NCBI GenBank assembly: GCA_001600615.1
Contig: BCKK01000002.1
Span: 1,456,809-1,520,808 of the forward strand
From: Dioszegia crocea
Taxonomy: Eukaryota; Basidiomycota; Tremellomycetes; Tremellales; Bulleribasidiaceae
DNA length: 64,000 nt
Reading direction: 5' to 3'
The notes under the pieces are model-generated. The model saw only the letters and a list, made by a program, of their open reading frames with translations. It did no database searches and had not been told where the DNA came from. The translations under genes and the position numbers were made by a program. This document shows positions 9,956 to 24,720 of the stretch, piece after piece. Position 1 is the stretch's first letter. Every line of letters begins with the position of its first letter.

Positions 9956-10685
9956 CTAATGTCGTCTGGGAGCCTTGGAATATGTTCCAGGAGTCACGGC
10001 GATGACTGAGACGATCAGCCTAGATCCTGATTACATGTGCACGCTCGAGCTCGGCGTGGAAAGAGGTGTGATTGCAGTAATCACCGAGACGTGTATAAAC
10101 CGAGAGCCTCAGAGAGGCTAATACGTACTGTAGAAGGCATGAATGAGCCCCGGAAGGAAACCAAGGATCGTCAGGATGATGTTGATCCAGAACTGTCCTC
10201 CGCAGCCTGTTTGATGTCAGTTGAAATACCGCCAGAGTCGCATTCCTCGGCCCACCTCGTTTCACGACTCTGCAAATTGATCAGCTCGTCTCGTGGGTCA
10301 TTTTGGAGTCCGTTTCCATACTCACACTGAAGCAGGTGGCAGGAAGAACGCAACCACATACAACAGAACGTCCAAAATAACTAGCTATCGTCAGCTCTGA
10401 CACCCCCCGAACATCCACAGAAAGGCATAGAAGCAACTTACAGTTGTCGCTGGAGCTCCTGGCGGGTTGATCGACGACGTAAATGGGCTGATTGCCCTGG
10501 ACGTGCGGCTGTTGGTGGGCGCCCATATTACCAACAGCTCCATAGCCCTGTGGCTGTTGAGGATGTGTCCCAAAGCCTCGGTCGGTATCGTTGTAACCCT
10601 GACCGACCGCACCGGGTTGGAGAGGACGGGCTTGGTCTTGACCGTACTGGTTCTGAACGAACGTGTTGTCTGCGTCGCCTTTCAT
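9956..10685 (-). CDS. Pmp3/UPF0057-family membrane proteolipid with long N-terminal extension (copy B)
   Basis: Tandem paralogue of the gene at 8688-9447 with matching intron positions. Starts MKGDADNTFVQNQYGQDQ at 10685. The N-terminal 80 aa are Gln/Gly/Pro-rich (QQPQGYGAVGNMGAHQQP) and end PIYVVDQP, then the core FILDVLLYVVAFFLPPASV (TM1), VVKRGCGGQFWINIILTILG and FLPGLIHAFY (TM2). The tail is short: VIAVTPGTYSKAPRRH, stop at 9956. The core is closer to canonical Pmp3 (VKRGCG, INI, LPG-IHA-Y) than copy A. The shared YVVD-x-P motif just before TM1 in both paralogues argues that the extension is translated and kept. Expected location is the plasma membrane or endosomes. Confidence 0.87.
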
Positions 10686-11347
10686 GTTGGTGATTGTCTG
10701 GTTGGTAGGTAGTGCTGATGGGGTGTGAGGTGATGTGGTGAGACCCAGATGCAACGCGATTGAGGTATATGTACAAGAGGCAATGCGCTGTTGCGGTGCC
10801 AAGGGAGCGAAGCGCGGACTCCGGCGGAAACCGCATGACGTCACGCTAGGTATCAAACTCGACGCTATGAGCCAGGTAAGATTTGCAGGTTTGGATCCTC
10901 TATCGACTCATAGCACCGCTTCCTACAGCAAGGAGTGGCACAGGGACACTGAGGGGGATCACGAATATCCCTCACTGAAGATGTATGAGCGAGTTGGCAC
11001 TGGCGTCCAGCGGCGCAGCTGTTTGAGACAACATCGCTATCTCGAGAATGGGCCAGAGCAATTTCACTTCAAAGGAGTCACAGAGTGGCCGAATGTCACC
11101 TTTACCATCGTCTTGATCTGCCTAGTAGACCATGTACTGGACATCAGGCAGACAGTACAGTGGGAAGTCGGTGGCGAATTGTGCCGCCACTAGTCTTGCG
11201 TAAAACCTTCTCCTTAAATGTTCCTCTCCCTTAAGTGATGCAGTCAAACTCAATCTTGCAATTAGCTATTAGCGGGACATGTTACCTCCTTCAACCGTAC
11301 TTGTCCACCTTCACATACATACAGACCCCCCGGCTCCGCTGCACAGT
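10686..11347. other. Divergent intergenic region Pmp3 copy B / HAPSTR1-like gene
   Basis: 660 bp with both promoters. An open plus frame (10735-11193) has no intron, domain or good start and is treated as chance. Nothing else is identifiable. Confidence 0.4.
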
Positions 11348-12815
11348 ATGGACCTTTCCGCGCTAGGCAACACGCTGCCGCCCGGATTGGCAGATGCAGA
11401 GCGGGAGATGGGAGATAAGTTTAGAGGTGAGTGGTGTTTGGGTTTGGGTATGGCGGGTGGCAAGACCAGAGTGGGGTGTACTTGAAGTGTATCTGTGTGG
11501 ATAATCACACGGACCAGTCACGGCAAGTATGAATAGCTGCTAAACCTTTAGCCTCGGCGTTGAGCATAACGAATCTTTACAAGTCCTCTTTGAGCTACAC
11601 CAAGGTATGTCTTTGTCTGTTGACCGCCTTTGTGGTCTCACTGGTCGTCATATTTGGCCGCAGTACGCTGACTCACCAGCAAGCGTATCAGGTTGGATAT
11701 TCGGCATGCCTGTAAGTCTGTCTGATATCACGCGCAGAGCTGTAACACAACGCCAAGGAAATACGCTAACGAACAGGGCTGATGTCCTTTCCACCGTCCA
11801 AAGCTCGATAGGTGCAGGGCAAGACGCATCACAGACGCTGTCGCGGCTGATGGACTGGGCGGAAGCGAGAGAGGTGAGTCTACTTGTCCCGCGACGACAG
11901 TTGAGCCCTTGGCTGACTTGACAGACGGCAATGGCAGCTTTTGCCGCAGAGGAAGGGGATGATACCTCACTCAACACTCCTGCCCAACCTCATCCACACC
12001 GTCGAGCCGCTCTGACGCGCCATCAACTCCATCTCCAAGCCAACGGAACAAGTCGCCCATCATCCGCACCTATCCCTGAATCATACTACCAGCATCGAAC
12101 GCCAAACGCCCACGTCGCGTCTGATTCCCCTGGTCCGTCCCAATCCCGACTTCGAATGCGAGGCGGTCTGTACGAGAGTGCAACGGCGGATGGAGCCATA
12201 GAGCACACTAGGCAAAGTGCGGCTGGAGGAGATCCGGATCAGACATTTGTCCAAGGCTCAACGCCTATCTCGCTCGACGCGACACCCGCAAATAACCTCC
12301 GTCCCCTTGCATCCACCGAGACTGGCCATCATCCGGTCATTCAAAGTACGCCCGCCTCCAGCCCAACAGTAGCTGCTCGACCAATGCACGGCGGCAATTC
12401 TAGAATCAGCCGCAGTCCCCTTCGATATCGCCATGACACATCTAGCGCATCCTCATCCACACTTCCTTCCCTCCCCTTCGCCCCCGTTCTCCCAACCAAT
12501 TTACCCCATCTACCGTCACAGCAGGCTTTACTATCCCTACCACAAATGACCTCATCGTCAATACCCATCGGGGTCGGCTCGAAACGACCCATCACTGCAG
12601 TCCACCTCGACCCGGATTTAGACGTCGCGATGACGGATGATGGAATGACGGGGGTCGGTGTAGGGAGAGGAGGGAGGGCGACAAAGAGACGGAATATGGA
12701 CAAGAGAGGGGAGAGTAGGGATGCACGGGATGGAGATTCGGGCGGAGGCGATGGGAGCGGGAAGGAAAGGGAAGAGCGGAGGAGGGGAAGGAAAGGGAAG
12801 GATATCGGCGGATGA
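11348..12815 (+). CDS. HAPSTR1/C16orf72-like (DUF4588) protein with long disordered tail
   Basis: Start ATG 11348 gives MDLSALGNTLPPGLADAER. After splicing come DKFRASALSITNLYKSSL, SYTKQAYQVGYSACLADVL and GQDASQTLSRLMDWAEARE. This A-x-x-x-x-x-L-Y-K-x-S helix followed by a Q-x-G-x-x-x-x-L hairpin resembles the core of the C16orf72/HAPSTR1 family, whose human member binds the HUWE1 ubiquitin ligase in stress signalling. The remaining roughly 290 aa are Ser/Pro/His-rich and end in a basic tract with TKRRNMDK and GKERGKDIGG-like Arg/Lys/Gly repeats, plausibly a nuclear localisation signal. Five exons; introns are 40-95 nt. The assignment rests on the short N-terminal core only. Confidence 0.62.
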
Positions 12816-13191
12816 CAGCAGGTCGAGGGAAGCTTTTATCCAGGGTGAAGACGTCTTGGAATAGTGAGAGGCGGGCCCATCCGCACATGGCATGTAGCGC
12901 TACGCGGGCGAGATGGAGGATGAGTGCGCGTTAGACCGCAGATCAAGGTGGACGGACCTTTCAGAGATGTTGTACTTGTATCTACGCCATGACTGGATGA
13001 GATCCAGACATGCATTATTAGCCATTGAGAGTGGTCTCACGAGGCTGGCCAGTGGACACTGGGTTAGGCCCGGATCGACCACAATCACCCCAAGTGCAGA
13101 CCATATTGTACATACATACAAAGAGGACGACTCGATGTTCCTGTATTTGAATGTCTACTGCGCCTTTCCGAATCGATCAACAACGCAAATG
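12816..13191. other. Convergent 3' spacer
   Basis: About 375 bp between convergent stop codons of the HAPSTR1-like gene and condensin CAP-H. I see only 3' UTR-like sequence here. Confidence 0.5.
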
Positions 13192-16100
13192 CTAAGCAGC
13201 GCGTCCAGCTGTTGGGTCCTAAGACATCAGCTACGCTCATCGTGTTTCCTCTTCATCACTCACCTTGTACACCCGCAAAGCCTGTAATTCCCCAATGACC
13301 TTCTCACCCCCATCTCCAGCCGCAGTACCCTTAAGCTTCCTCCGTTTCTGCTGTGGCATACCAATCCCATCGCCCACGCCGGGTAGATCCATCTCCACCA
13401 CACCCTGACACCCCACATCCTCTCCTTCCAGTCCATCAAACCTTGCCGCCTCCAGCGTCAACCCTTCCTCATTTGCCAAATGGAGCAAACAGATGAAGCA
13501 GAAACTAGTCGAGATCTCCGACATTTTATCTCTGGGATAGGTCCGACGGAGGTCGGTGATGATATTCGAGAATGTTTTGGGCTCGCCAACTGGTGTGAAT
13601 TCCTCCGTCTCGGATTCCGGATCATCAATCTCGATATCGTCCCCGTTGACCACTTTTGGCACCAAGGATTTTAAGCCAACCCAAATATCGTCCTTGAGAC
13701 GCTTGACGTCTACGCGCTTGGCACGTTTGGCGAATGTGACATTCTCGGGCCGAGCGCGTTTGATCTGAGTTTGGCTACCCTGCCAGAGATTGTCCTCCCC
13801 ATCCTCGCCGTCGTTATCTCCGAGACCGGAGGGAAGAGGCGCTGACGATTCATCCATCGCATCGTCGACAAAGGCAAAGTCGCCAATGTCAGTCACGTCG
13901 TCGTCTCCGTCATTATCGCCATCGGCGAAAAATTGGGATTCGAAGGGTTGGGGTGTCGAGGAGTCTTGCCAATCAGCTGGGTCGCCTTGGTAAAACTCAC
14001 CATCTCCCCCACCTGCTCTCTCTGCTGCAGCATCGGCCCAGAACGTAGTGTCGATCTCTCCCTCGGCATTCTCTATTCTCGCGTTGGGTGCTCTTCGGCG
14101 CATCCGAAGCTAGGCCATTAGCAAGAGTCTCGGTCGGACTCCTCTGACTTACGGTAAACTTCGGCTTCATAAACAGCCTGACCAATTGACGACTGCTGAA
14201 GTGCATATCGTCCGGTAAGAGATTCGCGCTTTCCTCCTTTTGTCGCTCCTTCTCCCTTCTTCGCTTTTTGTACTTATCCGCCAGATCATTCTTATCCTTG
14301 CTAGACCGCTTGATCCGAGACGACGAGGCCAGCGAAGGGAGGGCGATGGACGTGCGTGATGCAGGCGCAAAGAGAACTTTGGAGGACGAGGCGGAAGGTA
14401 GTGGACAGGCGAAATCTAGGACGAAGGGTGTCTTTCCCGCACCAGCCACCTTATCCTTCTTGGTCGTAGCTGCCGTCGTATCTGAGGTTTGAGCTTTGAC
14501 TCTCTACAGGTCGCCACAACTAACCTTTCTTGGCCACCTTTCTCAATTTCCAATGCTCCACCCCTGCCCATCCCCGCTTTCCGAAACCTTTATCGAAGTA
14601 GTCAAACATCCCATCTTCTTCCCCCTCCCCATCTCTCCCAGCCAACGCCATGACCAATTCGCTCCCTCCGCCACGCTTAGGATCGAACGGCATGAGATTG
14701 TCTCCGGGTTGACCCAACCCAATCGCCCCAGAGCCCGACGCCACCATCCCCATACCTCCACCCACGGGATAGTCATCCCCTCCCACAGATCCGTTATCAT
14801 CATAGCCTCCGCCCATCCCGCCGCCAGAGAAATCGTCGTCGCCGAAGAAATCAACCGGCCCGCCGCCTCCCACAGATCCATAGTCTGACATCCCGCCATC
14901 GTCATCGGCGTTCCACGAGTCTTTAAGTCCGAATATGGATGTCAGATCGGGGATGGCGCTGGGGTCTGAGGAGAATCGAAAGCTGGAGAGTGTATCGGAG
15001 ATCATCAAATTTTCAGTCATTTCGGGAGTTGGCACGAATTCTGGTGATCAGCAAAGTTCCGGTCTCGGTAAAGGGTAAAACGTACGTCGCAGATTCTGCA
15101 GATTGACCTCAACCTCCATGCCAGGTCCAAGTTCCTCCTCTATCTCCTCTTCCTCTACCACGGCGTCACCCGCATCGAACACCACTCTCATCCTCCCGTC
15201 CACACCTAGGTGATTCATCAAAAGTCCCATCGCTCCACCCTCGTCAAAGTCCGCAGAAGTCTTTTTGAATAACGGGTCGACCGAGAACTCTAGGTCAAGC
15301 TTTTTGACCTGCAGTGTGGCGAAAGACTTGGCCAAGGTCGATTCGGACCGGTGGTTGTTCTAGGCGATTAGCTACAGGCCTTTCGAGGTAGGTTATGTTA
15401 CAAACCTTTCGAGCGGTTTTCGGTCGATCCCCATCTTCACCTTCGCCCTCGCCGTCCTCTTCTACATCTTCCCCATTTCCTAGAGGTCTTAGCTTTTGCT
15501 TCATACGTGTTCCTAGAGAATCGCTCACCTCCAGCTAGACCACTTAGAAGTTTCCCTGTTTCCGTCGCTACTGAGTCCACTCGGGATGTCCAGATCTTCA
15601 CACAACCGTCCAGTGTAGACGAGGCTTTCTGGAAGTTGATGCCTGGGCCTATCAGCTATCGCCTTGGATCTCTCTCAAACGGAGCTTGCTGGAAAGTCAG
15701 CTCACTCTGATCGTCAGGTCCATTTCGTAGAAGCGTCATGTCGTGAAAGTAATCGATCAAGGCGAAGTTCCAGGTATTGGTGACAGTGATTTTCTGCACT
15801 TGTCAGCTGCGGGCAGAGCAAATCGATCTGGTTGCTTAGACGTACATTGTCAATGGCCGCCTTCATCCACTCCTCATACTTGCTTTCCCTCTGTTCCCAG
15901 CTTACACCAATCATCTCCGGGTTGACTGCCGACAACCGCTTTCCGAGTCTTCTTCCTTCCTTCCCAGCTTGCACCGCCAGCGCCGAGACGACCCTTTTCC
16001 CTGGTCCATTCTTGCTCCCAGTCGAGGGCCCCGCGGGTTCATCTCCAGGTGCTACACCGATATTTCCAAAGTGAGCCGACTTCCGTCGATTGGCCTTCTC

Positions 16101-16226
16101 AGCCATATCGTTGTTGATTTGCTGAGCGGGGATATTCGAAGTTGATCCTTCCCTCAAGGGCGAATCTGCCGCTTGTATAGCGGACGGTCTTGATTTGCGT
16201 GACTTTGATGTGTCTTTGGCTGGCAT
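13192..16226 (-). CDS. BRN1: Condensin complex subunit CAP-H (Barren/Brn1/Cnd2)
   Basis: The kleisin of condensin I, closing the Smc2-Smc4 ring to compact mitotic chromosomes. Starts MPAKDTSKSRKSRPSAIQ at 16226. The N-terminal Smc2-binding region reads MIGVSWEQRESKYEEWMKAA, then NTWNFALIDYFHDMTLLR across an intron, matching the Cnd2 motif in which the kleisin enters the complex. A middle acidic/Gly/Asp-rich region (around 14520-15030) includes repeated GGG-D segments. The C-terminal winged-helix part shows KTFSNIITDLRRTYPRDK and SEISTSFCFICLLHLANEEG, diagnostic for CAP-H. An open frame stops at 13237, but a GTGAGT donor after LRVYK and a GTAGCTGATGTCTTAG acceptor imply a last exon DPTAGRAA ending 13192. 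Roughly eight introns. Convergent with the upstream-numbered HAPSTR1-like gene. Confidence 0.9.
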
Positions 16227-16493
16227 GATCTATTAGCCTTGACAACAAGATGACTGTATGAGATTGGGTTGAGTTTTGTTGACAGAGACGCGACGCGGTA
16301 ACGGAACCTTCTTTCCCCGGGTGACGTAAGGCAAATTCCCTAATCGCCACCCGCCGATTGACTCAAAGGAGTGCCCATTCTATGCACCTCTTGCTTTGTC
16401 CATATGGCAGAATGTCCTAAAGATCACGGGTGAAGGGGCGGAGCTCTCTTTATAGCTGCCTGGCAGTACTTTCTACGCCCACTCTGAACGAAA

Positions 16494-18623
16494 ATGGGCT
16501 ACACACAGGCATCACGGCGCAAATCCCCTCCCTCCCAGGGAGGCCATCTCACCATGGGCCGACTTTTGGCAAAGCTTCCACTGCTGTGTGCGTGCTCCCT
16601 GATTACACCTAGCTTGCTGACAGCCTCACTGAATCTCATGCTCATCATCTCAGTCAGCTTTTCGATACTAGGAGGTACCTGGTTGTCCTTCATGTTCACG
16701 ATTGCGATCCCGGAGGTTCTGTTACATCGTCGGGAGTACTGGCATTTCGCTGAACAGTGAGTCAAACTGCGAATTGGCTCAGAGTTTGAGTACTGACTTG
16801 ATGATCAGATTTATCGTCTTTAACGTTTTGATGGGTCTCACCATGCTATCCCTCTTCACAGCCTCAAACCGGTCTCCGGGCCACCCTGATCCGTTGCTCG
16901 CTCCGTTCGAGTACTCATCCGAAATGGCCGCGAGCGACGAATCAGGTAGACGTCTTGCCCCTCGTGCTGGTCCCATGCCCACGTCGCATGACATGACCCA
17001 GACCTCGAAGTCAAAATCCCGCCCTCCAACACTTTCGCTTATGCATCCCTCCGCCAATCCCAACTCCACTTCGGGTCAGAATCCCCTCGCCTCATTAGAG
17101 ATCAGTCCCGCCTCCGCAGTGGATCATGATGATATTCCTCTAACATTCTTGCGGAACTCTCCATGGGCAACAACTCGCACAGGTAAAGATCGGCCTTCCC
17201 CTCTACCTCTCCGCTCGCAACGATCAAAACTCGCCACATTGCAGCCTTTACTTGAGGATGAGCAAGATAGTACTCCCTCCGGGTCTGGAGAGTCTTACAG
17301 TCCTACCACATCTCCCTTCCCGCTGGCTCTCAGCCCTTTCGTGCCAAACACAGCGACAGACGCTGGGGAAGACTTGGACTGGACCGATGACGAAACGGGG
17401 AGTGCCGAGATTTCAGGGAAGACCGAGGCCGAGGAAATGGGACTCAGAGAACGGCGGAAAGGCTACTGGATGGACGGAACCGCAGACGGTGTGGATGATG
17501 GAGACGTGGAAATGTCATTGGATCGCATCGAGGCTGAAATGGACCAACTCTTGCGCGAGCAGTCCTTGCATACCGACCATGGTGGGCGGAAAGGGAAAGC
17601 TTTGATGGCGAAGAGCAATACTGGTGGGCCCAGGTATTGTCGGAAATGCCAGGGCTGGAAACCCGATCGCTGTCACCACTGTCGTTTCTGCAAGAAGTGT
17701 GTGTTGAAGAGTGAGTGTCGGACTTGACCAAGCGGGGAACGTCGCTGATGAACAAAGTGGATCATCATTGCGTCTGGCTGTCAACGTGTATAGGGCATGG
17801 TAATTGTAAGAAGACTCAACGCTACTAAGCTGAACCTGGAGACAAACCATTTCTGCTCTTCATCACATACGGAACCATCCTGGCTATATACCTTACGATT
17901 GAAGGAGTCTATCAGGCGTACAAGTTCATGACGGATACTGGGCAGTATGGTACTGGGTCGCAGGGCTCGGTGTCTGAATCAATGGTGGGTGTGTAGTGCG
18001 TCGCAGCTCCATAGCGCTGACATCGTGGCAGGATGCCGACTTTGGTCCTCTCGTTTATATGATGCTCACTATGTCTGCAGCCTTCTTCACGTTAGCTATC
18101 GGCGGCCTGGCGAGCTATCACTGGTTTCTGGTCTGGTGAGTAATTCGACAGGTGTGACGCGATTGTGGATTTGACCGTCGGGCCTCGCTGAACATACAGC
18201 AACAACCTTTCAACCCTGGAGCAGATCTCGCACACCTTCCCATCTGCTCTACTCCCAACCGCTCCTCCTTCTTCCGACACATCAGCCACTCCCCCATCCT
18301 GGAAACCAGATCATCTGCTCACTCGCCCCGAAAGACGCCGATTATCAGACGAAGCCCGCGAGATCAACGTCTATGACCTGGGATGGAAGCGAAATATCGC
18401 TCAAACCCTAATTGGCAATACATCGCGCGAGAGAGGCTGGGCAAGATGGATCAGAGCATTCTGGCCATTGTCGCCTGCGAGGAATGGGGATGGGCATGAG
18501 TTTGATTATGATGAAGAGAAATTGGAGCGGCTTAGGAGGCTGACGGAGGAGTTGAGGTTGGGGAAGATGCGGGAACGGACTAGTGCGGGGAGTGAGGAGG
18601 GTGATGATGAGGCGTCGGAATGA
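16494..18623 (+). CDS. DHHC-type protein S-palmitoyltransferase (Pfa3-like)
   Basis: Integral-membrane enzyme that attaches palmitate to cysteines, through a Cys acyl intermediate. Two N-terminal TM segments (LLCACSLITPSLLTASLN..., then FIVFNVLMGLTMLSLFTA) are followed by an unusually long hydrophilic Ser/Pro/acidic insertion of about 250 aa. The zinc/DHHC domain then reads RYCRKCQGWKPDRCHHCRF, CKKCVLK, and across an intron MDHHCVWLSTCIGHGNY. TM3 KPFLLFITYGTILAIYL and TM4 YMMLTMSAAFFTLAIGGLA follow. The TTxE-like motif corresponds to NNLSTLEQI, the usual T-x-E site after TM4. The tail has INVYDLGWKRNIAQTLIG, close to the NPYDLGWxxNxxxVLG pattern of Pfa3 and Pfa4. Catalytic residues are intact. 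Stop TGA 18621-18623. Confidence 0.9.
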
Positions 18624-19205
18624 TGGAGGGTTCATGAATGGCGTTAGGACATTTGTGTCATTGTGAGTATGCGTTTCTACAAAACGTATCGCGATGCTTG
18701 AATAGGGGCGCTGATACACACAGACTTGTATCATGTATCAAACTTTACGATCAGGCCGCTTCCGCCCTGGATTGAGATGGTCCAGAGATCCTTGCATGGT
18801 TCACCGTCATCACGAAACACGTCACAATCATTGATCCTGCCTACGATACGGCGTCGTTGTGAAAGAAAGGATCAATGTTGCTCTAACGCGCATCAGCTCA
18901 ACTCCTGGTCTGGCTGCTACATGCTCACGATGTAGCATTTCCAAAGGAAGACATACTCGCTAGCAGCTTCAAGCTGCTCGGAGAAACCCGGAGACCGGCG
19001 CAAACACCAGAAAGGATGCTCCGCGCTTGGTAGGCGGTATATGGTGTGAACGCTCTCTCGCCCACTTTCAGCGGTCTACTTTACCTTTGCCACTCGGAAG
19101 CCTCTTAATCTACTCTGACGTATCCATACTACTAAGCAAGGTAATCCTGGTTGTGCAAAGCTTTCATTTACAAATCTTCGTTGCCCCCTGACCATCGCTC
19201 GAATT
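18624..19205. other. Intergenic, promoter region of the HSF-domain gene
   Basis: About 580 bp between same-strand genes. No ORF or repeat stands out. Confidence 0.4.
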
Positions 19206-21047
19206 ATGTTCGGCGCTTGCGAGCAGAGGGAAAAGGTAGGCCTACGCGTGGAAGATGGACAGGCCGGCGGGATCGGCGGTTTTGAAGGTGAAGTGATTGG
19301 CCGTCAGCCCAATTTTCTCCAGAAACTCTTCAAGTGAGTCTTCTTCGCCCTAGCGCGATTGACATCTCTGCTCACAACGTCAGCTTTCTCGCTCTTGATC
19401 CCCATCCGTATGCCGATGTTATCTACTGGGCTGCAGACTCAAAGCAATTGGTCATCGCGCGTCCCGACGAGGTATGTCTCTTTGACTCGTATGCGGTTGC
19501 GTAGACTGAGCATCGCAGCTGGCAAAGAAGGTGCTCCCAATGCTGTTCAAGCACGACAAGGTGTCTTCGTTTGGGAGGCAGCTCAACGTGAGCATCAGCC
19601 AGACGTGACGGTCTCACGCTGATGGTTGCAGATTTACGGGTTTGCACGGGTGTATCCTGGCCGACAGTTCAAGGATGACCAAGGGAACATTCTCGATGCT
19701 TCAGTTTGGGCTCGTTAGTCTGCAGCACACGATGCACATCTATCCACTGCAGCTAAGCGCTAATCACCAGATCCAACCCTTCATCGCCTGTCCACCCCCA
19801 TCGAAGTCAGTGGGGTGAGGCGTCGGGCCGCCCCCAAGCTTTTCCGTACACGTCGACTTGCCAATGGAGAAACGATCCGCGTCAAGGCAGGCCCAGAAGT
19901 TGCGCGCAAGTTCCGAGAGATCAAGGAAGATATGGCTACGGAAAGGCGGATCAAGAATGGGTGGCCGGCAATTCCGATCTATGCAGCGCGCGGTTCACAC
20001 CCCGAGCTTCACGGTCACTTTGACGGTGGGGCTTCCAGCTCACATCAAGAGGGTATGTCTGGGCAACTGCCAGATGCGGCAGATTGGGATATGGGTGGCA
20101 AGGTGGAGTGGCACTTCCCCGTGTCAGCATCAGATCAACAGGCCGAGGAGCTGCAGGAGGTCGACATGGGCGAAGGGTATCACGCATTCCCTCCGTCATT
20201 CAATGTCAACTCCTATCGGCCTGAAGATTCTTACCGACCGCAACCGCTGTCCAGCATTCCCGAAGGCGGTCTCATGTCGTCTGACAGAGCGTTTCCGTCT
20301 CACGCTCACAACCAGTATCCAGACCCCCAAGTCCAGCAGGCATATCAAGTCCAAACCCTCCTCACCCACAGCTTCCTCCCAGCTGCGAATCGTCCTTACC
20401 AGAGCTGTCCCGCAAGTATCCACACCAGCCCTATCCTCTCTCCGTCGTTCCTCCAGACTCCACGCCACTTCCCATCAAGCTTCAATTGTCAACCAACGGT
20501 CAGCGATCAGCGACACAATACGCTGCAGCTGAGGGTCAACACACACATGCCAATGCGGATCGCAGCGCCTGCCGCCGTCGACCCGTTCGCTGCCTTGCCG
20601 TACAATGTCCAGTACGACTTTCAAGCAACCAGCCCATTCGGGATCTCCCCACATGCCGGCAAGACCCAGCAGCTCGGCGATCTTTTCAGCCCACAGTACA
20701 TGCAGCCGCGCAAATCCTCAGCTGACACGACGCCCTCAGACGGAATGTCGCGAGAGGGTTCAGTCTACCCTGAGGGGCAGAGCTGGGAGCGGACTGGCAT
20801 CATTGACCCGCGGTGGGTCAGTCCGAGAGGATCGGCATGGAACACCCCGGCAATGACTCCTCGATCGGGCAGTCCCGTCGCACAGGTTTTCCCAGACTCA
20901 CAGCTTCCCAGAGGCTGGCCGGATGTAGTGGCCCCGATGAGTTTTGGCAGAGGCATGGGCATGCCTGCATCAGCGCCAGTCACAGGCGGGATGGGTCCAC
21001 CTCCAGTTCCGTGGAGCCGCCCGGCGGATTTGCAGCACATAGGTTAG
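19206..21047 (+). CDS. HSF-type DNA-binding transcription factor
   Basis: Start ATG 19206 (MFGACEQREKVGLRVEDG) leads in frame into NFLQKLF and, after splicing, NFLALDPHPYADVIYWAADS, KQLVIARPDELAKKVLPM, LFKHDKVSSFGRQLNIYGFA and RVYPGRQFKDDQG. This is a complete heat-shock-factor winged helix with the recognition helix SSFGRQLN (canonical SFVRQLN, with Gly for Val). Four short introns split the domain. The remaining roughly 400 aa form one exon, rich in Pro/Ser/Gln, with a basic patch RRRAAPKLFRTRRLANG directly after the domain. I see no HR-A/B leucine-heptad trimerisation region, so it resembles the non-Hsf1 fungal members (Sfl1/Mga1-like) more than classical Hsf1. Stop TAG 21045-21047. Targets are unknown. 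Confidence 0.87.
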
Positions 21048-21134
21048 ACGGTGTTGTGTAGATCATGATGTACCAATGAAGATCAGGAACATACAAAGAA
21101 TACATGAGCTAATCGTGCGGTCCGAGACGACATG

Positions 21135-24387
<3,253 letters not shown>

Positions 24388-24720
24388 GATGGTGGAGCAG
24401 CAACTTGGAGTTGGTCGTGTAGGCGTTACACGTCCTTTTAGAGCGAGATTTTCGCGCCAGACCTCGATGATAGATGTGAGGTGGTGATTCCGATGCGAGA
24501 CTAGGTTTCTCTTGCGCCCAAATGGAGTATGATGGAGAGATTGATGATACGAAGGGACGCGCTCTATGGTTGCACCAACTTTTGTTTACAGCGGACATGG
24601 GCGAGATCTCCGAGCGGGTCTTACGGCATCAGCTCGCCCATCACCAGCACACAATTTCAAGTTTTCCCAAGTGTTATACTGCCAGTAAATCCCCCATCAC
24701 TTACTCATACTCGTATCAGA
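24388..24720. promoter_or_regulatory. Bidirectional promoter region between RECQ1-like and TRM4
   Basis: 333 bp between divergent ATGs. It must serve both genes. I see no TATA box or confident factor site. Confidence 0.45.

Noticed and set aside
10735..11193. Plus-strand open frame of about 150 codons upstream of the HAPSTR1-like gene
   Set aside because: No ATG at its start, no recognisable domain, and amino-acid composition (Cys/His/Arg-rich, scattered) looks non-coding.
13480..14121. Plus-strand frames opposite condensin CAP-H
   Set aside because: Antisense shadows of a clearly recognised gene.
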